The notes beneath the pieces were generated by a model, which worked only from the letters and a program-made list of their open reading frames with translations, did not search any database and was not told where the DNA came from. The translations under genes were made by a program, and so were the position numbers. 9,633 bases of DNA from contig JAEYXG010000110.1 in the NCBI GenBank assembly GCA_023428585.1, forward strand, positions 1 to 9,633, read 5' to 3'. Source of the stretch: Bacteroidota bacterium (GTDB lineage Bacteria > Bacteroidota > Bacteroidia > Bacteroidales > Lentimicrobiaceae). Positions 7,521-9,633 of this stretch are shown piece after piece (positions within the stretch are counted from its first letter, which is position 1; each line of letters opens with the position of its first letter).

Positions 7521-7970
7521 ATGATAAAGCTTAATTTTCCTCCGTCTGATCTTCGAGTACGTGAGTATAATGATCGTAAGGAGATATTTGATCCCCTGCG
7601 AAAGAAGTTTGTTTTACTTACTGATGAAGAATGGGTTAGGCAGAATCTAATTAGCTATCTAGCTACTGATAGGGAAATCCCTTTAACAATGATGGCATCT
7701 GAACGGGGTCTGCTGGTTAACAATTTACCCAAGCGGTTTGATTTGTTGGTTTTCGCCACTGACGGTAAGCCACTGATGATAGTTGAGTGCAAAGCACCTC
7801 ATATACCGGTGGATGAAGAAGTATTCTACCAGGCAGCCCGGTATAACATAACTTTACAGGTTGAATACTTGTTAATAACCAATGGCATGGAACACCATTG
7901 TATCAAGATAAACTATAATACCGGTGAAACCAAATTTCTAAAGGAAATACCTCTTTATAGCGAACTCTGA
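7521..7970 (+). CDS. Stand-alone HsdR N-terminal-type nuclease domain protein
   Basis: This 149-residue protein consists of little more than the N-terminal domain of type I restriction enzyme R subunits (the HSDR_N_2 type). It carries a PD-(D/E)XK-like nuclease core: Asp74 (KRFDLLVF), then Glu89 and Lys91 in VECKAP, followed by Gln104 and Tyr108 in QAARY, which fits the QxxxY motif found after the nuclease core in HsdR. There is no helicase domain, and no hsdM or hsdS gene nearby, so it is not part of a restriction-modification system in this window. The N-terminal part (RVREYNDRKEIFDPLRKKFVLL) is a conserved lead-in of the Bacteroidota family. The gene diverges from amn-holA across a 111-bp gap. 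TAGCTTTA at 7472-7479 is an imperfect -7 candidate. From memory, such proteins often neighbour holA in Bacteroidota, which would fit a housekeeping DNA-processing role; function is unknown. Confidence 0.88.
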   Translation: MIKLNFPPSDLRVREYNDRKEIFDPLRKKFVLLTDEEWVRQNLISYLATDREIPLTMMASERGLLVNNLPKRFDLLVFATDGKPLMIVECKAPHIPVDEEVFYQAARYNITLQVEYLLITNGMEHHCIKINYNTGETKFLKEIPLYSEL

Positions 7971-8083
7971 ATTTGCTTTGTATGAAACTTGAATTGCACG
8001 AAGACCAATATTGATATGGAGAATTTCCGGAATAGATCATACCAATATGAACCTAATACCACGATAAACCAATTTAATAAACT

Positions 8084-8494
8084 ATGAAATCATCCAAAAC
8101 ATTGAATCTGGTTGGAATTATTCTGCTTATTGTAACCGGTTTAAATGCCCTTGCCGCCGGATTTTCCATGATAGTTGAACCTTCGGGCAAGGACCTTGGA
8201 ATGACGGTGGAGAGTGTTTTGAAACATTCACCTTTTAAAAGTTTTCTAATACCTGGCATAACTTTGTTTTCTTCTATTGGTATATTATGCATTGTTACGG
8301 CAATACTCGCTATAAGGAGATGGGGAAAGGCTGATTACCTTATTATGCTTCAGGGTGTGATATTATTTGGTTGGATATTCTTTCAGGTGATTTTCCTTCG
8401 CCAGTTTAACTGGATGCATGGGACATTTGGGATAATTGGAGCATTTTTCTTTTGGTGGGGATATAGGCAGCGTAGGGTAAGGCAGCAGATATAA
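8084..8494 (+). CDS. Small four-helix integral membrane protein, unknown function
   Basis: I do not recognise a named gene. The 136-residue product has four hydrophobic segments at about residues 7-30, 53-76, 84-105 and 110-126, and a basic C-terminal tail (YRQRRVRQQI) that by the positive-inside rule would be cytoplasmic. The first hydrophobic segment has no clear signal-peptidase site, so it is probably a membrane anchor. The loop between the first two helices holds a conserved-looking phrase, EPSGKDLGM followed by HSPFKSFLIPGITLF. I have the impression that similar phrases recur in small uncharacterised membrane proteins of several phyla, with a pattern like PSG-LG-PF-LIPG. The ATG at 8084 fits a compact N-terminus of Lys and Asn before the first helix. 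The flanking gaps are about 110 bp with no clear promoter. No transport or enzyme motif is visible. Confidence 0.82.
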   Translation: MKSSKTLNLVGIILLIVTGLNALAAGFSMIVEPSGKDLGMTVESVLKHSPFKSFLIPGITLFSSIGILCIVTAILAIRRWGKADYLIMLQGVILFGWIFFQVIFLRQFNWMHGTFGIIGAFFFWWGYRQRRVRQQI

Positions 8495-8610
8495 GGGGAC
8501 TATTTTTTCACTGATTAACGGAAATAGACATAACTGGTATTAACTTTACGGCTTAAAGTTTGTGATTGTCAGTTCACCATACTTATAATGCTAAAGATAA
8601 AAAATGGGAT

Positions 8611-9633
8611 ATGCAGCAGGAGAGTAATATAATACGAGATTTGACCTTTAAACTGGCCTTGACCGGATTGGTAATTGGGTTTTTAATCGTTGGTAAGCCT
8701 GTTCTTCTGCCATTGGTAGTGGCTATGTTGTTTTCTTTTTTATTATTGCCAATTTCACAGAGATTGGAAAAATGGAGAGTACCCCGGGTTATTGCTATTA
8801 TACTGAGTATTGTTGTTGCAATTGCAATATTAGCCGGGCTAATGTACTTTTTCTATTCGCAAATTTTATTATTTGTCAATGACTGGCCTGAATTGAGCAA
8901 GCAAATGTCAGGTAGATTAGATGCCTTGTATCAATTCATCAATGAAAAGTTCGACTTCTCGAAATATGAGCAGAAAATATGGGTTAATGAACGAATAACA
9001 TCACTAGGAGCATCTGCCGGAAGTTATGCATTGGGTGTTTTCACAGCCACCGGATCTTTTATAGCAACGCTTGCATTGCTGCCTATATTTATATTCTTTA
9101 TAACCTATTACAAACCAAAGTTCGTACACTTTATACAGCTTGTTTTTAAAGAAGATAGAGCTGATGATACACTATCCATTGTAAAGGAAATTTCCAGAGT
9201 CTCACAAAAGTATCTGAAAGGATTGTTGATGGATATCTTTATTCTATCGGTATTAAACTCAACTGGTTTCCTGTTGTTTGGACTTGAGCATGCAATTTTG
9301 TTTGGTGTATTGTTGGCGTTTTTGAATATCATACCCTATGTGGGAGTATTGGTAGGAAGTATATTGCCCATTACGATGGCTTTGATAACAAATGATCAAA
9401 TAAGTGTGGCATTGGGAGTTGCAGCCGTTTGCATAGTGGTGCAATTTCTTGATAATAATTTCATTACACCTAATGTAATAGGCAGTAGCGTAAGTATCAA
9501 CCCATTTGCATCAATCCTGGCACTTACTGTGAGTGCATTGGTTTGGGGTATGGTAGGAATGATAATTGCTCTTCCATTAGTGGGAATGATAAAAGTGGCT
9601 CTTGATAATATAGAGCCCTTAAAACCTTATGGA
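8611..9633 (+). CDS. AI-2E/PerM-family membrane transporter (3' end cut by window)
   Basis: The frame runs open from the ATG at 8611 to the last base, giving 341 residues with no stop. The protein is polytopic: hydrophobic stretches at about 12-48, 58-84, 138-166, 205-262, 264-282 and 300-330, with a soluble, charged segment at about 88-135 between the second and third. This is the layout of the AI-2E transporter family (PF01594; YdiK, TqsA, PerM). Family hallmarks are LLAFLNIIPYVG at about 234-245, DNNFITPNVIGSSVSINP at 281-298, and VWGMVGMIIALPLVGMIKV at 311-329. Members are about 340-400 residues long, so only a short tail is missing. Some members export autoinducer-2 or sodium, but most are uncharacterised and the family name should not be read as quorum sensing. 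The ATG at 8604 is in another frame and soon meets a stop, so 8611 is the start. Confidence 0.92.
   Translation, partial: MQQESNIIRDLTFKLALTGLVIGFLIVGKPVLLPLVVAMLFSFLLLPISQRLEKWRVPRVIAIILSIVVAIAILAGLMYFFYSQILLFVNDWPELSKQMSGRLDALYQFINEKFDFSKYEQKIWVNERITSLGASAGSYALGVFTATGSFIATLALLPIFIFFITYYKPKFVHFIQLVFKEDRADDTLSIVKEISRVSQKYLKGLLMDIFILSVLNSTGFLLFGLEHAILFGVLLAFLNIIPYVGVLVGSILPITMALITNDQISVALGVAAVCIVVQFLDNNFITPNVIGSSVSINPFASILALTVSALVWGMVGMIIALPLVGMIKVALDNIEPLKPYG

Noticed and set aside
7521..7970. A type I restriction-modification or defence island.
   Set aside because: Only the small N-terminal nuclease domain is present. The neighbours are housekeeping genes, and no methylase, specificity, helicase or mobile gene is seen.
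8542..8560. Inverted repeat AACTTTA / TAAAGTT with a 5-base loop before the AI-2E-family gene.
   Set aside because: The stem is short and AT-rich and is not followed by a T-run, so neither a terminator nor an operator can be supported.
8611..9633. A quorum-sensing autoinducer-2 export system.
   Set aside because: The family name comes from a few members. No luxS or receptor gene is nearby, and most members have no shown link to AI-2.

Overview
The window looks like ordinary chromosome from a member of the Bacteroidota, probably near Bacteroidales. Four things point there. The PurL C-terminus reads MPHLER followed by a Trp/Tyr-rich stretch. The AMP nucleosidase is the short 256-residue AMN-like form. 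Promoter-like sites match the Bacteroidota -7 consensus TAnnTTTG, and no start codon has a clear Shine-Dalgarno site. Base composition is moderately AT-rich and even throughout. I see no rRNA, tRNA, CRISPR array, insertion sequence, integrase or phage gene.

Layout. (1) 1-867, +: the 3' end of purL, cut by the left edge, followed by a good hairpin terminator at 983-1026. (2) 1183-5619, +: a lipid-type gene group of one YdfG-like short-chain dehydrogenase and two tandem paralogous long-chain acyl-CoA synthetases, preceded by a Bacteroidota-type promoter at 1108-1137. (3) 7409 down to 5627, -: an amn-like AMP nucleosidase gene, then holA (DNA polymerase III delta subunit) 7 bp later. This pair converges on the second synthetase gene with only 7 bp between stop codons. 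(4) 7521-7970, +: a stand-alone HsdR N-terminal-type nuclease domain, divergent from amn. (5) 8084-8494, +: a small four-helix membrane protein of unknown function. (6) 8611 to the right edge, +: an AI-2E/PerM-family membrane protein, cut by the window end.

Working together. The dehydrogenase and both synthetases are probably co-transcribed; the synthetases would activate fatty acids to acyl-CoA. The amn-holA pair is a tight operon by spacing, although purine salvage and clamp loading are not functionally linked. PurL makes purines and AMN breaks down AMP, but they are separate units here. I found no convincing undescribed system. The items most worth a second look are the orphan HsdR-N nuclease domain beside holA, the tandem synthetase duplication, and the unknown four-helix protein.
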